Part shown: piece after piece, positions 1 through 8,850 of the stretch | How positions within the stretch are numbered: the stretch's first letter is position 1 | How the letters are laid out: each line of letters starts with the position of its first letter | Origin: Ruegeria sp. HKCCA6707 | Lineage (GTDB): Bacteria; Pseudomonadota; Alphaproteobacteria; Rhodobacterales; Rhodobacteraceae | NCBI RefSeq assembly: GCF_013033515.1 | Contig: NZ_WQEG01000004.1 | Span: 62,001-126,000, forward strand | Direction of reading: 5' to 3' | Length of the DNA stretch: 64,000 bases | The notes under the pieces: generated by a model | Database searches by the model: none | What the model saw: only the letters and a program-made list of their open reading frames with translations | What the model was told of the DNA's origin: nothing | Made by a program: the position numbers and the translations under genes

Positions 1-1138
1 TACCCAAAGTGACGTGCGCGTCGGTGACCGTCGCCTCGACCCCGCCATGACCATAGGCAGCAGGCCCCGGACGCGCACCAGCCGAATTGGGGCCGACCGA
101 CAGCGTGTTATTGGCGACCGCTGCGATCGACCCGCCACCCGCACCAATGGTCACCATATCCACCATCGGCAGAGAAAGCGGCCATTCGCCCACCTTGCCC
201 TGTTGTGTCAGGTTTACTTGCCCGTCGCGGATCAGGCAGATATCGGCTGATGTGCCGCCGATATCCACGGTGATGATATCCTTGATCCCGCAGGATGCGG
301 CTTCGTCAACGGCACCAACCACCCCTGCTGCGGGCCCTGACAGGGCCGTAAGCGCAGGCGCGGTTCGGATCGCCTCAGTCCCTGCAACACCGCCATTTGA
401 CTGCATCAGCAGCAAGGGTGAGCTGGCCTTGGCCTCAGCCAGCCGGTTTTCCAGCCGTGAGATATAGGTGGACACGCCGGGCATGACATTTGCGTTCAGA
501 ACAGTGGCCAAAGACCGCTCGAACTCGCGAACCACCGGAAGCACATCCGTGGAACAGGTGATCGCCACGTCGGGCAAAGCGGCGCGCAGCAGCCGTGCCA
601 CCTGCTTTTCGTGACCCGGGTTCGCATAGGCGTGCAGCAGGCAGATGGCGACAGCCTCGACCTGTTGGGCGCGTAGTTTTTCGACCAGAGCGGTGACGCT
701 GGACTCATCCAGTTCGTGCAATACATGCCCGCCGGTGCCGATCCTCTCATCCACCTCGTGGATGCGGTCCGCCGGAACGGGTCGCGCGGGTTTGACCCAG
801 GTGAACAGATTGGCATGGCGCGGAATATCCTGCCGCCCGATCTCAAGCACGTGGCGAAAGCCGCGCGTGGTCACCAAAGCGGTGCGTGCGCCCTTGCCCT
901 CAAGGATCATGTTGGTGGCAACGGTTGTGCCATGCAGCACGCCTGACAGCTCTTGCGCGCTGATGCCCGCCTGTTCCAGCACCATGTTCACACCGGTCAT
1001 GAAGGCCTGCGAGGGGTCACTGGGCACCGAAGCGGTCTTGGCCCGCCAAACCGCACCCGACACCCTGTCCATCAGCGAGATATCGGTGAAGGTCCCACCA
1101 ATATCGACAGCAACGGCAAAAGAGGGGTCAAAGGACAT
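1..1138 (-). CDS. hyuA: Hydantoinase/oxoprolinase A subunit (partial)
   Basis: ATP-dependent hydantoinase or 5-oxoprolinase alpha subunit, expected to open a cyclic amide (hydantoin, pyroglutamate or similar) in the cytoplasm together with HyuB. The first 379 residues are present; the C-terminal part lies beyond the left edge. Near the N-terminus the nucleotide-binding stretch AVDIGGTFTDISLMD is clear, followed by GTTVATNMILEGKGA. A second acidic-glycine motif, TVDIGGTSADICLI, lies near residue 290, and GAGGGSIA follows. The ATG at 1136-1138 sits one base after the hyuB stop, so translation is probably coupled. It is the last visible gene of an importer-hyuB-hyuA operon. The exact ring substrate cannot be told from sequence. 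Confidence 0.9.
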   Translation of the reverse strand, partial: MSFDPSFAVAVDIGGTFTDISLMDRVSGAVWRAKTASVPSDPSQAFMTGVNMVLEQAGISAQELSGVLHGTTVATNMILEGKGARTALVTTRGFRHVLEIGRQDIPRHANLFTWVKPARPVPADRIHEVDERIGTGGHVLHELDESSVTALVEKLRAQQVEAVAICLLHAYANPGHEKQVARLLRAALPDVAITCSTDVLPVVREFERSLATVLNANVMPGVSTYISRLENRLAEAKASSPLLLMQSNGGVAGTEAIRTAPALTALSGPAAGVVGAVDEAASCGIKDIITVDIGGTSADICLIRDGQVNLTQQGKVGEWPLSLPMVDMVTIGAGGGSIAAVANNTLSVGPNSAGARPGPAAYGHGGVEATVTDAHVTLG

Positions 1139-1139
1139 A

Positions 1140-2951
1140 TCAGACGAGGGCATCGACATACTCCTGTCGGTAAAAACGGCGCGTTTCGGGGCGTTTGGCT
1201 CGCAAGGCGTTGGTGGCGGGAACGTCTATCGCATCCTCTGAGACAACAACGCCATATTCGGCCCGCGCAGCATCAGCGGTGACAAAGCCGCTCAGGACAT
1301 CCTGCAACACGGTCTCGGCAGGCCGGTCGAACGGGTGGCCATAGCCGCCCCCGCCGCCTGTTTCGATACGCAAGATATCCCCGCGTTTGAGCATATTGCC
1401 GTCCGAGAGCGGGTCGAGCCGCAGTTCCTGCGGTGTGCCGGGGTTCACAATGGCAATGCCATGCCGGCCGGATTTGCCGCCGTGAATGCCCCAGGGCGGG
1501 TTCTTGACGCTGTCGATGCGGATGGCGACCATGGTCTCTTCGGCCAGTATCTCATATTCGCGCACGATCCCGCAGCCGCCACGATACCGGCCCGCACCGC
1601 CAGAATCCGCTACGATCCCATAGCTGCGCATCGTGACCGGATAACCGGCCTCCAGAAACTCGACGGGATAGTTTTCCTGAGCAACAAAATAGACCGCATC
1701 AATCCCGTCCGCCGTTGCCCGCGCGCCATAGCCAACACCAATGCCATCGGCCAACAGATAAGGCTCTAACGCGCCACTTTTGGTACGATATGTCCCGCGC
1801 ATGATATTGACCACATAGGCTGAATTAGCGGCAGGTGCCTCGCCTCCACCGGCGTTGAGCAAGCCGCACATCGCCGAAATCATCCGCATGGCGGTCAAGC
1901 CGCGCAAACCCAGCGGGGCCGGGTATTCCGGTTGCAGGAAACTGCCCTTGCGAAACAGCACCTCGTCCAGCGCATTGGGGCCACCCGCGTTGCAGACCTG
2001 ACTGGGATCGCCCCCCAAGTAGAACAAGCCCAGCGCCATGCCGGGCACCCCTTTATTCATCAGGTAATTGACCGGGCCAGGCGCCTGATCATCACTGTCG
2101 CGCGCGTCAAAGGCAAAGCGGTCCTGGCCGTCTGCGCCTTTTTCCCGCGTCAGCGAAAACCGCATATGGAAAGGCCCGTTACCATGTCCATCCGTGTCAA
2201 TCGCATCGGTAAAGGAATGGGTTCCATAGTCGAAGGTCTCGGCCATCTTGTCGCGCACAAGGTTGCGGGTGCGCTCCAACAACTGCGCCAAAGCATCTTC
2301 GGTCACATCAGGGCCAAACCGGTCGAGAATCTCACCCACCCGGCGCACGCCCAGCTCGACGCTGGCCATAAGCGCCCGCATGTCGCCTTCGCTTTGGTCA
2401 GGATAGCGCGAGTTGCGGTGAAAAATGTCCAGAACCGCCTGATTGACGTGACCGGCCTCGATCATCTTGGTGACCGGGATCATCACGCCTTCTTGGAAGA
2501 TATCCGTGGCATCGGGGCTGATCGACCCGGGGCGCAGCCCCCCGATATCAGCAAAATGCGCCCAGCTCATCACAAAGGCGCAAACGCGCCCGTCCCGAAA
2601 CACCGGGGCCAGCAAGACCTGATCATTGGAGTGCGAGATGGCGCCATATGAGCCATAGCAATCATTGTACCAATAGACATCACCCTCTTGCATAGTCTCC
2701 ATCGGAAATTTCTCAAGCACGGGCCGCGTCATGTCGCCAAAGATCGGCACCATCGAGCCGACCGCCATCGTCCCGTTGCCGTCAAACAAAGCGGTATAGA
2801 AATCCTTCTTTTCGCGGATAAAGGCGGAAATGGCGGTGCGCTCGATCAGCGCTTCCATCTCGGATTGCGCGGCAGCAATCGCCCCGCGGATGATCTCAAG
2901 CGAGACCGGATCGCACAGCGCCTTTTCGCTGAGCCGTGACGGCTTGTTCAT
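1140..2951 (-). CDS. hyuB: Hydantoinase/oxoprolinase B subunit
   Basis: Beta subunit of the HyuA/HyuB cyclic-amide hydrolase, 603 residues, the usual length for the HyuB family. It begins MNKPSRLSEKALCDPVSLEI, and the family's early segment IRGAIAAAQSEMEALIERTA follows. The C-terminal glycine-rich stretch RIETGGGGGYGHPFDRPAE is the family's typical ending. The ATG at 2951 is chosen because AGAGGA lies just upstream and the longer open frame overlaps the ATP-binding gene. It is 88 bases downstream of the second importer ATPase and one base ahead of hyuA. Operon context suggests the ring substrate, or a peptide containing it, enters through the adjacent importer; this is inference. Confidence 0.92.
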   Translation of the reverse strand: MNKPSRLSEKALCDPVSLEIIRGAIAAAQSEMEALIERTAISAFIREKKDFYTALFDGNGTMAVGSMVPIFGDMTRPVLEKFPMETMQEGDVYWYNDCYGSYGAISHSNDQVLLAPVFRDGRVCAFVMSWAHFADIGGLRPGSISPDATDIFQEGVMIPVTKMIEAGHVNQAVLDIFHRNSRYPDQSEGDMRALMASVELGVRRVGEILDRFGPDVTEDALAQLLERTRNLVRDKMAETFDYGTHSFTDAIDTDGHGNGPFHMRFSLTREKGADGQDRFAFDARDSDDQAPGPVNYLMNKGVPGMALGLFYLGGDPSQVCNAGGPNALDEVLFRKGSFLQPEYPAPLGLRGLTAMRMISAMCGLLNAGGGEAPAANSAYVVNIMRGTYRTKSGALEPYLLADGIGVGYGARATADGIDAVYFVAQENYPVEFLEAGYPVTMRSYGIVADSGGAGRYRGGCGIVREYEILAEETMVAIRIDSVKNPPWGIHGGKSGRHGIAIVNPGTPQELRLDPLSDGNMLKRGDILRIETGGGGGYGHPFDRPAETVLQDVLSGFVTADAARAEYGVVVSEDAIDVPATNALRAKRPETRRFYRQEYVDALV

Positions 2952-3039
2952 GGTCCTCTCCCGTATGATAGGCTGAAAACAGGCCCTAATAGGCCCTTCG
3001 CGCGCATTGGCGCAGATCTTGTATATGACGCTGCCTGCA

Positions 3040-4017
3040 TCATTCTTCGGCGAAATGACACGCGACGCGGCGTGTTCCGATGGGGCGCGGCAAAGGGATT
3101 TCTTCGGCGCAGCGCGCCTGCGCCCGGGGGCAACGATCCCGAAATACACAGCCCGAAGGTGGATTGCGCGGATCGGGCGCGCCGCCACCGATGGGCAGGG
3201 GATCATGGCTTTGGTCAACATGGGGTGTTGGAACTGCAGCAACCAAGGCCTGGCTATAGGGATGCAGCGGCGCGTGCACGATGTCTTCGGTCGGCCCATC
3301 CTCCATGATCCGGCCAAGATACATGACGATTGTCCGGTCGCAGACATAACGCACCAGCGCCAGATCATGGCTGATATAGATCGCCGTCAGTCCCAGCCGG
3401 TCGCGCACATCGCGAAACACATTCAGAACACCGGCGCGCACGGATACATCCAGCATCGAGACCGGCTCATCCGCGACCACAAATTCAGGTTTTAGAATAA
3501 GCGCGCGGGCCATCACCACCCGTTGCAATTGCCCACCGGACAGCTGATGCGGAAAGCGTTCAAGAAACTGCGTTGGGTCACCCAAGCCCACAAGCTCAAG
3601 CACATCGACGATGCGGCCTTGCCATTCCTCCTGTGCGATGCGGGCATTGGCCAAGGGCTCTTCCAGCGTCTTGCGGATCGAGTAACGCGGGTTCACAGCG
3701 TCAAACGGGTTCTGAAAGATCATTTGCGATCGGCTGCGGAACGCCTGCAACGCATCGCCCGAAAGATCCTTGATCTCTTGCCCGTCAAACTGCGCCGACC
3801 CGCCTGTGATCTCTTCCAGCCGGACGAGGATGCGCCCCATCGACGTTTTGCCGCAGCCCGATTCACCCAGCAAACCGACGCTTTCGCCCTTGTTTAGGGT
3901 CAAATTGACGCCATCCACAGCCTTGACTGTCGCTGGCAGGCCCATCATCGCCGAAATCGCATTACCGATTTTGTAGTGAAGCTGGGCGTTCTCCATCTGG
4001 ATCAGGGGTACGGTCAT
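3040..4017 (-). CDS. Oligopeptide/dipeptide-type ABC ATPase (DppF-like)
   Basis: Second ATP-binding subunit of a peptide-family importer, 325 residues, at the inner membrane face. Walker A GLLGESGCGKTS is near residue 50, the signature LSGGQLQR near residue 160, and Walker B VVADEP just after. The C-terminal cysteine-bearing segment FRDRCPRAQARC is the oligopeptide-transporter C-terminal domain. The ATG at 4015-4017 overlaps the stop of the upstream ATPase (ATGA), so it is preferred over an ATG five codons earlier. It is the last transporter gene before hyuB. The natural substrate is unproven; peptides or N-acyl/cyclic amides fit the context. Confidence 0.92.
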   Translation of the reverse strand: MTVPLIQMENAQLHYKIGNAISAMMGLPATVKAVDGVNLTLNKGESVGLLGESGCGKTSMGRILVRLEEITGGSAQFDGQEIKDLSGDALQAFRSRSQMIFQNPFDAVNPRYSIRKTLEEPLANARIAQEEWQGRIVDVLELVGLGDPTQFLERFPHQLSGGQLQRVVMARALILKPEFVVADEPVSMLDVSVRAGVLNVFRDVRDRLGLTAIYISHDLALVRYVCDRTIVMYLGRIMEDGPTEDIVHAPLHPYSQALVAAVPTPHVDQSHDPLPIGGGAPDPRNPPSGCVFRDRCPRAQARCAEEIPLPRPIGTRRVACHFAEE

Positions 4018-5033
4018 GTGACTGCCCCCCATGTCGCGGGATCTTTGGCAGTTTCACGCAGCACAGCAGCCTCACTGGCGCGGTGGCAGGCGACATGGTG
4101 ATCAGGCGCAGCCTCGGTCAGCGCGGGTTCGGTGTTGCGGCACAGATCAGTGGCAAAGGGACAACGCGCGGCAAAACGACAGCCTTTGGGTGGATCAATC
4201 AAATCCGGAGGGCTGCCGGCGATAGGCGTCAAAACCCCAGTACCTGCAGATTGCAGATCGGGGAACGCGTTCTTCAGGCCCATTGAATATGGGTGCAGCG
4301 GTTCGTTCAAAAGCGTTGCGGTATCGCAGTTTTCAACGACCTTGCCCGCATACATCACCACGGTCCGGTCGCAGATATAGGCAACCACGGAAATATCATG
4401 GGTCACCATGATGACAGACAGCCCCAATTCGCGCTGCAACCCGCGCAGTTGATCCAGGATCTGCCGCTGGATGATCACGTCCAGCGCGGTCACCGGTTCA
4501 TCGGCGACAACCAGCTTGGGGTTCAGAGCCAAAGCCAGCGCAATCGCCGCGCGCTGACGCATCCCGCCCGAGAATTGATGCGGAAAGTCACGCAGGCGGC
4601 CCGGATCAATGCCCACCATCTCGAACAGTTCGACGGCGCGCGCCCGCGCCTGCGCTTTACGCATCCCGCCCCGGTCGCGCAGAACCTCGATTATCTGGTA
4701 TTCCACGCGATAGACCGGATCGAGCGAGTTCATCGCGGATTGCGGGATAAAGGAAATGTCGCGCCAGCGCAGCGCGTTCATGTCGCGTTCGGACAAGGCC
4801 GCCAGATCCTGTCCGTCGAATTGCATCGCTCCGCCATCAATCCGCGCGTTGTCGGCAATCACACGGGTCAAAGCGCGGGCCATCGTTGTCTTACCGCACC
4901 CAGATTCACCGACAAGGCCAACGATGGTGCCTTGCGGCACGTCAAAAGATGCTCCGCTAACAGCGACAACGTCTTTTGACCCCACCTCATAGGCGATGGA
5001 CAGGTCGCGGATCGAAAGGAGTGTCTCAGCCAT
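4014..5033 (-). CDS. Oligopeptide/dipeptide-type ABC ATPase (DppD-like)
   Basis: First ATP-binding subunit of the peptide-family importer, 339 residues. Walker A GLVGESGCGKTT is near residue 40, the signature FSGGMRQR near residue 160, Walker B LVVADEP follows, and the H-loop is MVTHDIS. The C-terminal CRFAARCPFATDLC is the oligopeptide ABC C-terminal motif. It starts one base after the DppC-like permease stop and ends in an ATGA overlap with the next ATPase gene. Together with that gene it forms the heterodimeric motor usual for this importer family. Confidence 0.93.
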   Translation of the reverse strand: MAETLLSIRDLSIAYEVGSKDVVAVSGASFDVPQGTIVGLVGESGCGKTTMARALTRVIADNARIDGGAMQFDGQDLAALSERDMNALRWRDISFIPQSAMNSLDPVYRVEYQIIEVLRDRGGMRKAQARARAVELFEMVGIDPGRLRDFPHQFSGGMRQRAAIALALALNPKLVVADEPVTALDVIIQRQILDQLRGLQRELGLSVIMVTHDISVVAYICDRTVVMYAGKVVENCDTATLLNEPLHPYSMGLKNAFPDLQSAGTGVLTPIAGSPPDLIDPPKGCRFAARCPFATDLCRNTEPALTEAAPDHHVACHRASEAAVLRETAKDPATWGAVT

Positions 5034-5034
5034 T

Positions 5035-5931
5035 TCAGCGCCCTAACTTGGGGAACAGCAGGTTTTCATACCCGCGTGAAATGAAGAATCCGGCGCTGAC
5101 AACTAGGATGATGGCCAAGCCCGGTGGAATGAACCAGTGATAGGCCTGCCGCGCCAGCGCCTGGCTGGCAAACGCATCCTGCAGCATAAAGCCCCAACTG
5201 ATCGCATCCGGGTCGCCAAAACCCAGAAAGCTGATCGACGCCTCGGTCAGGATGGCCCAGCCAATGGCGATAGAGCCATAAAGAAAGCTGAGCGGCAGGA
5301 TATTGGGGGTTATATGGCGCAGGATGATCTTCAGATCGGATGAGCCAACGACGCGGGCAGCCTCGACATATCCGCGCGACCGAAGCGAGAGGACTTGTGA
5401 CCGGATCACACGGCCCGTGTCGCGCCAAAGAACCAAAGCCATCGCAATAACCGTGTTCCAGATCGACGGTTCGGAAAAAGCCGAGATCACGATGACGAAG
5501 GGCAGAAACGGAATGCCAAACGCCACATCGGCCAAGCGCATCAAGACCGCATCGACATGGCCGCCGAAATAGCCCGCCAGCAGCCCAACGACCGAGCCGA
5601 TAAAGGCCACCATGAAGGCCGCTGTGAACCCAACCAGCAAGGCCGACCGCGCACCCCAGACAATCTGCGAAAAGATATCGCGCCCAAGCGATGTGGTGCC
5701 CAGAATATGCCCCTCCTGTCCCGGCAAAAGGTCCGAGGCGAGGTCGTAATCAGCGGTATAGAGGATCTCGGTCGGATCATAGGGCGCGATCAGCGGTGCA
5801 GCCAGTGCTGTTACGATAAACAGCGCATAGATAAGCAGCCCCGCCAACGCAAAAGGGTCGCCAACCGGCAGTTTGATGGCTTCGAAAATGCGCGCCACAC
5901 CCGAAGACGCCTTGATCGTCGTATCAGGCAT
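5035..5931 (-). CDS. Peptide-type ABC permease (DppC-like)
   Basis: Inner-membrane permease of the importer, 298 residues with about six predicted membrane segments and the long first periplasmic loop usual in DppC/OppC. The loop contains the family motif HILGTTSLGRDIFSQI. The EAA coupling loop reads AARVVGSSDLKIILRHITPN near residue 200. It overlaps the upstream DppB-like gene by eight bases (5924-5931) and is followed by the ATPase after one base, so all components are probably translationally linked. Confidence 0.92.
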   Translation of the reverse strand: MPDTTIKASSGVARIFEAIKLPVGDPFALAGLLIYALFIVTALAAPLIAPYDPTEILYTADYDLASDLLPGQEGHILGTTSLGRDIFSQIVWGARSALLVGFTAAFMVAFIGSVVGLLAGYFGGHVDAVLMRLADVAFGIPFLPFVIVISAFSEPSIWNTVIAMALVLWRDTGRVIRSQVLSLRSRGYVEAARVVGSSDLKIILRHITPNILPLSFLYGSIAIGWAILTEASISFLGFGDPDAISWGFMLQDAFASQALARQAYHWFIPPGLAIILVVSAGFFISRGYENLLFPKLGR

Positions 5932-6901
5932 GAGAAATCCTTGGGTCCAGGAAGGTATAAAGCAGATCGGCGATCAGGTTCATGGTGATCACCACAATGG
6001 CGATCATCAAAAACGCCCCCTGCGCCAGAGGGTAGTCCGAAGCTGCAACGGCATTTACCAGCTCTCGGCCCAGACCCGGCCAAGAGAATACGCTTTCAAC
6101 CACCACATTGCCCTGTAACTGATAGCCGACCGCGATGGCAAAAGACGTCATCACCGGCAGCAACGCATTGCGCGCGCCATGACGGATCACCACAGCCGAG
6201 GGCGACAGACCTTTGATCTTGGCCATGGTGACGAAATCCTCTTTCATCACGTCCAGCATGTTCGACCGCATCAAAAGCAGCGGCAGGCCTTGCGAATAGA
6301 TCGCCAGCGTCATCATCGGCAGGAACAGATGAGACAGGAAATTGGCCGAGGTATAAAGCTGCCAAAGGCTGTCATAGCTGGTGCCCGCCGAACGGGTACC
6401 ACCTGCGGGAAACCACCCAAGCGAGAACGAGAAGATCGCAAGCAAGACCATGCCCAGCCAGAACTCGGGCATGGCGCGGGTGGCCAGAACGGCGGGCAAG
6501 GCCGCGGCCTCGAACCGCGAGTTGCGCTTCCACGCCAGCCAGGCACCGGCGAGAATGCCAAAAGTATAGGCCACGATCAGGGATGAAAACGTTAGGATCA
6601 GCGTATTGGGCAGCAAAAGCAAAATACGCTCGGCCACAGGGGTGCGGTAGCGAAAGGAATCGCCAAGCTCACCCTGCAAAAGATTGCCCAGATAGGTGAA
6701 ATATTGCTGCCAGAGAGGCTTATCCAGACCGAACTGACGAATAAGCGCCTCTTGCTGTTCGGCTGTGAAGGTCGGGTCGATATAGGCGGCCAGCGGATTG
6801 CCGGGCATCAGCCGAAACATCAAAAACAGGATCGTCACGACCGCCCAGAGCACAAGCAAAAGCTGCAGCGTTCGTATGAGGAAAGGCTTGAGGGTGCTCA
6901 T
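5924..6901 (-). CDS. Peptide-type ABC permease (DppB-like)
   Basis: Inner-membrane permease, 325 residues. It starts MSTLKPFLIRTLQLLLVLWA with the first membrane helix and has the DppB/OppB hallmark GLDKPLWQQYFTYLGNLLQG after it. The EAA-like loop is KIKGLSPSAVVIRHGARNAL. An ATG seven codons upstream is possible, but the start at 6901 has CAGGA at good spacing, so it is preferred. It lies 80 bases downstream of the binding-protein gene and forms the heterodimeric channel with the DppC-like permease. Confidence 0.91.
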   Translation of the reverse strand: MSTLKPFLIRTLQLLLVLWAVVTILFLMFRLMPGNPLAAYIDPTFTAEQQEALIRQFGLDKPLWQQYFTYLGNLLQGELGDSFRYRTPVAERILLLLPNTLILTFSSLIVAYTFGILAGAWLAWKRNSRFEAAALPAVLATRAMPEFWLGMVLLAIFSFSLGWFPAGGTRSAGTSYDSLWQLYTSANFLSHLFLPMMTLAIYSQGLPLLLMRSNMLDVMKEDFVTMAKIKGLSPSAVVIRHGARNALLPVMTSFAIAVGYQLQGNVVVESVFSWPGLGRELVNAVAASDYPLAQGAFLMIAIVVITMNLIADLLYTFLDPRISHA

Positions 6902-6981
6902 CGCTGGTCCTGAGGGGCCCAATAGGGTCTAATGTTGAGAAAATGGCGCGGCAGTTAACTGCCGCGCCATGCCGACAGGCG

Positions 6982-8643
6982 TTAGTCCGCGAGTGTTTCC
7001 GTCACACCGTCGGGATAAGTCAGCCGATCACCGATGCCGCCATAGCCAGCCTCTTCCAGGATCGCCTTGGCCACATCGCTGCCTGCTTCGAACCCGCTGA
7101 CAACGTCGCTCGCGTGCCAGTATTCCAGCGCAGGGGATACGACCGAGTTCGATGGGACCGCGAATTTCTTGAACGCCGCGTTCACGATCAGGCGCCGGTC
7201 CACCGCTGCGGATAGCGCTCGGCGGAATGCAGGGTCGTTGAACGGTGGGCGGCGCAGGTTGAAGGCCACATAGCGGAAACCGATATCAACGGTTGAGACC
7301 ACCTCGAGATCGCCATCCTGTTCAGCCGCATCCAGCAGAACCTGTGGGTCGCCTTGGAAGTCGGTCAGGAAGTTCAACTCACCCGAACGCAGCATCCCAA
7401 GGGCGGCTTCGGCATTGGGCACAAGGCGCAGGATGAACCGTTCGGCCTTGGGCGCATTGAAATGGTCTGCATTGGCCTCAAGCACGATTTCCTCATTCGG
7501 CAGCCAGCGAACAAACTTATAGGCACCAGACCCGATGGGAGTATCTTCCTGATAGCTTTCGGCATTCTCATCCTTTGTGGACAGATCCGCCAGGACCGGT
7601 TCCCACACATGTTTCGGGATGAGGTTGATCTTGGCCAGGCTTGACGTCAGGAACGAGGCCGAAGGCGTATTCAGCGAAAAGACAATCGTGTTGTCCCCTT
7701 CGACGTCAACGCTGGCCACATTGCTGCCAAATGGCGCATACATCGGGGCCTCGCCACCGGTGGTGGCCGCGTAGGAGAACACCACATCCTCGGCTGTGAC
7801 CGGCTTGCCGTCATGGAAGGTCAACCCGTCGCGCAGCGTGATCGCAATGGTCGTGTCATCGCGCCATTCATAGCTTTCGGCAGCCCAAGGCTGCGGGAGA
7901 CCATCAGGACCAACCCGGAACAGGCGGTCATAAATCAACTCGGTCAGCCAGTTGTCGGTCACGCCCGAGATATAAAGTGGGTTCACCGCAATCACGTTGT
8001 CCGAGCTGTTGACGATGATGTCTTTCTGGTCGCCGGTAGGTGTCAGCTCCAGCCAGGTCCAATAACTGCGGATGCCGATGCCGGATTGATCCACGACGGT
8101 TGCAGGGTCAAACACGGTCTTATCAAAGGCAAAAGCCTGCTGCGGGTGAACCAGCATCATGTTGGGTTGATCAGCGTCCAGGATTTCCTGTGCTCGCAAC
8201 ACCAGTTTCTGACGCGCTTCGGGATCGACCGTTACGCGTTGTTCTTCGACCAGAGCGTCATATTCGGGGTTTTCATATCCGATGAAGTTATACCCGTTCT
8301 CCGCCGTAGACGAATGGAACAGGTTGAAGATGATCTCATCCGGGTCCGACCGCTCGGGCCGTCCGGTCATCTGCCACGCAGTTACATCCCAATCGTCACG
8401 GTTATACCAGACAGCATCAGCCATCTGGGACCAGGGCATGACATTTACATTCACATCCAGCCCCAACTTGCGCCATTCCTGCGCGATCAGCTGGATCGCC
8501 TGAAACTCGGCCGGTTGAGCGGCTTGCGGTCGGGTCAAAAGTTCGATGGTTCGGATTTGGTCCTGTGCGCTGGCGGTTGCTGCCCAGAGCGATGCTCCGA
8601 CAGCTATCCCTGCAGCGGCCTTAACAAGAGTCTTCAAGGTCAT
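6982..8643 (-). CDS. Family 5 solute-binding protein with permuted domain order
   Basis: Periplasmic binding protein of the peptide-type importer, 553 residues. Residues 1-26 are a Sec signal peptide ending ATASA. Unusually, residues 27-180 match the part that is C-terminal in DppA/OppA proteins (QAIQLIAQEWRKLGLDV, then WQMTGRPERSDPDEI, then YENPEYDALVEEQ). Residues 205-553 match the normal N-terminal and middle part (NPLYISGVTDNWLTELIYD, then RDGLTFHDGKPVTAEDVVFS, then FNLRRPPFNDPAFRRALS), ending just after AKAILEEAGYGG. This is a circular permutation breaking the chain at a surface loop. The ATG at 8643 has GGGAGA immediately upstream; longer open frames lack a signal peptide. It is first in the importer operon, behind the IclR operator region. 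Confidence 0.88.
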   Translation of the reverse strand: MTLKTLVKAAAGIAVGASLWAATASAQDQIRTIELLTRPQAAQPAEFQAIQLIAQEWRKLGLDVNVNVMPWSQMADAVWYNRDDWDVTAWQMTGRPERSDPDEIIFNLFHSSTAENGYNFIGYENPEYDALVEEQRVTVDPEARQKLVLRAQEILDADQPNMMLVHPQQAFAFDKTVFDPATVVDQSGIGIRSYWTWLELTPTGDQKDIIVNSSDNVIAVNPLYISGVTDNWLTELIYDRLFRVGPDGLPQPWAAESYEWRDDTTIAITLRDGLTFHDGKPVTAEDVVFSYAATTGGEAPMYAPFGSNVASVDVEGDNTIVFSLNTPSASFLTSSLAKINLIPKHVWEPVLADLSTKDENAESYQEDTPIGSGAYKFVRWLPNEEIVLEANADHFNAPKAERFILRLVPNAEAALGMLRSGELNFLTDFQGDPQVLLDAAEQDGDLEVVSTVDIGFRYVAFNLRRPPFNDPAFRRALSAAVDRRLIVNAAFKKFAVPSNSVVSPALEYWHASDVVSGFEAGSDVAKAILEEAGYGGIGDRLTYPDGVTETLAD

Positions 8644-8767
8644 TCTCCCGTTGGTTGGCCCACGGGCACGCGGGCTGTTTCGATAGTGACGGTCGATTAT
8701 CCGCCGCCTATTGTGCAGTACCTTTCCCGTGGTCACCCATTGACGTCACCGCCATGGGATTCTTTTT

Positions 8768-8786
8768 TGTTTTACTCACTGAAACA
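8768..8786. promoter_or_regulatory. Candidate IclR operator 1
   Basis: A 19-bp near-palindrome, TGTTTTACTCACTGAAACA, lies in the divergent gap between the binding-protein operon and the IclR gene. Outer half-sites pair perfectly over five bases (TGTTT with AAACA). The same pattern recurs at 9754-9772 before the peptidase gene. Local autoregulation is the usual mode for IclR proteins; binding here is inferred. Confidence 0.55.
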
Positions 8787-8795
8787 GGTTTGCTA

Positions 8796-8814
8796 TCGTT
8801 CATTCAGTAAAACA
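8796..8814. promoter_or_regulatory. Candidate IclR operator 2 (weaker)
   Basis: TCGTTCATTCAGTAAAACA lies ten bases after the first site. Its right half, CATTCAGTAAAACA, nearly equals the right half of the site at 9754-9772 (CATTCAATAAAACA), while its left half is degenerate. It lies 37 bases before the IclR start codon, where a repressor would block the promoter. Confidence 0.45.
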
Positions 8815-8850
8815 CAGATTCGATTAAAAGCAAGGGCGTCAAAGCAATCC

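Noticed and set aside
7813..8850. Long N-terminal extension of the IclR open frame
   Set aside because: It is antisense to the binding-protein gene and runs through the operator gap; the family start is at 8851.
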